From: Methylobacter sp.
GTDB taxonomy: Bacteria > Pseudomonadota > Gammaproteobacteria > Methylococcales > Methylomonadaceae
Assembly: GCA_028714995.1 (NCBI GenBank)
Contig: JAQTLI010000152.1
Location: 1 to 6,920, forward strand
Direction of reading: 5' to 3'
DNA: 6,920 bases
Part shown: in pieces, positions 6,166 to 6,920 of the stretch
Layout of the letters: each line of letters starts with the position of its first letter
Numbering within the stretch: position 1 is the first letter of the stretch
Program-made: the position numbers and the translations under genes
Notes under the pieces: model-generated
Databases searched by the model: none
What the model saw: only the letters and a program-made list of their open reading frames with translations
What the model was told of the DNA's origin: nothing

Positions 6166-6920
6166 ATGCGAAATATTTATTTTGGCACGTTAGGGCTTAG
6201 AGCACGACTTGGGCTCATCGCAACAGTTTCAATACTACTCATGGGAGCGCCGACAAGTCCTTTACTTGCAGCTAACAGCGGATGGTCTGGGGCGACAGCA
6301 GTCTCGCCGGTTGGTCAGCCTGATCCAACCCGCGGTTCGCAATTAAACGATGTTGCCGTCAATGCAAGCGGTCTTACAATCGCCGCATGGGATCAGTATA
6401 CGTATAACAATGGCGGCGGTGCAACGATCGGCGCTGCCGTGCAATCAGGCGGACACTGGGCTGCGCCATTCACTATCTCCGGCACTACCGGATTCTCAAT
6501 GTCCCCGAGAGTCGCCGTTGGCGCCGACGGGACGATGGCCGTTTCGTGGACTTACCAGGACCCGGTCAACGATCCGGTGAATTATCCCAATCCCATACAG
6601 AAAATTCAGGTCTCCGTGCTGCCCGCCGGTGCCACCGCATGGTCAACCACCACTCTCGATCAGGGCCCGATCGGCGGCGTTGCGATCACACAGTTTGTAC
6701 CTGTGGCCGTCGATGCGCTGGGAAATGTCACGGCGACGTGGTCGATGTGGAATGGCACAATACATGTCATAAAGACGGCGACTAAAACAAACGGCGGCGT
6801 ATGGCTGGCGCCAGTCAGCGTATCATCAGGTCAGGACGGAATTTTTCCTGTCCTTTCGGTGAACGCGAACGGTGACGCGGGCGTCGTGTTCGCTATCAGT
6901 CCTTATACTTCCACGGCGGG
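6166..6920 (+). CDS. Exported protein with beta-propeller-like repeats (3' end outside window)
   Basis: The frame is open from the ATG at 6166 to the right edge, giving 251 complete codons and no stop. The N-terminus is a Sec-type signal peptide: Arg residues at 2, 12 and 14, a hydrophobic core at about 15-26 (LGLIATVSILLM) and a likely cut after SPLLA (residue 35) or the next Ala. The rest is built from blades of about 50-64 residues with a shared pattern: V-A-V-N/G/D-A-x-G, a strand ending A/S-x-W, then a second strand and a Trp before a hydrophobic strand. Copies start at 63 (VAVNASGLTIAAW), 116 (VAVGADGTMAVSW), 180 (VAVDALGNVTATW) and about 230 (LSVNANGDAGVVF); the second Trp residues are 98, 159 and 213. 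This suggests a beta propeller or related repeat fold acting in the periplasm or outside the cell; ligand and activity are unknown. There is no lipobox. AGG at 6155-6157 is a weak ribosome site. GC is much higher than in its upstream region. Confidence 0.8.
   Translation, partial: MRNIYFGTLGLRARLGLIATVSILLMGAPTSPLLAANSGWSGATAVSPVGQPDPTRGSQLNDVAVNASGLTIAAWDQYTYNNGGGATIGAAVQSGGHWAAPFTISGTTGFSMSPRVAVGADGTMAVSWTYQDPVNDPVNYPNPIQKIQVSVLPAGATAWSTTTLDQGPIGGVAITQFVPVAVDALGNVTATWSMWNGTIHVIKTATKTNGGVWLAPVSVSSGQDGIFPVLSVNANGDAGVVFAISPYTSTA

Noticed and set aside
6350..6785. Two overlapping forward frames inside the last gene
   Set aside because: Both are arginine- and serine-rich shadows in other frames of the exported protein, which has a signal peptide and repeat pattern.

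Overview
The window looks like part of a proteobacterial chromosome, probably a beta- or gammaproteobacterium. The evidence is a Braun/OprI-type alanine-zipper lipoprotein, a YegD-like Hsp70, an xfp-ackA pair and a REP-like imperfect hairpin. This gene set would suit a methylotroph or methanotroph, but nothing here fixes the genus. Base composition is uneven: the 5' end is GC-rich, the middle genes are moderate to AT-rich, and a strongly AT-rich gap precedes the last gene.

Layout: (1) 1-1987 holds the C-terminal part of a phosphoketolase (xfp, cut by the left edge) overlapping an acetate kinase (ackA) by 13 bases; together they convert sugar phosphates through acetyl phosphate to acetate plus ATP. 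(2) 1988-2399 is a 412-base gap with a possible promoter. (3) 2400-4358 holds a YegD-like minimal Hsp70, a possible 39-residue ORF tucked between its neighbours, and a GNAT acetyltransferase, all on + and closely spaced. (4) 4359-5116 holds what looks like a frame-broken remnant of a small gene, a two-helix membrane protein of unknown function, a short orphan reading frame and the REP-like hairpin. (5) 5117-5374 on the minus strand encodes a small alanine-zipper lipoprotein. (6) 5375-6165 is a very AT-rich gap of nearly 800 bases with palindromes and a possible promoter. (7) 6166 to the right edge is the start of an exported protein with repeated beta-propeller-like blades, higher in GC and open at the window end.

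No new multi-gene system is evident. The most useful leads are the tiny ORF between the Hsp70 and acetyltransferase genes, the decayed small gene upstream of the membrane protein, the REP-like hairpin, the codon-usage step inside xfp, and the exported repeat protein behind its long AT-rich leader.
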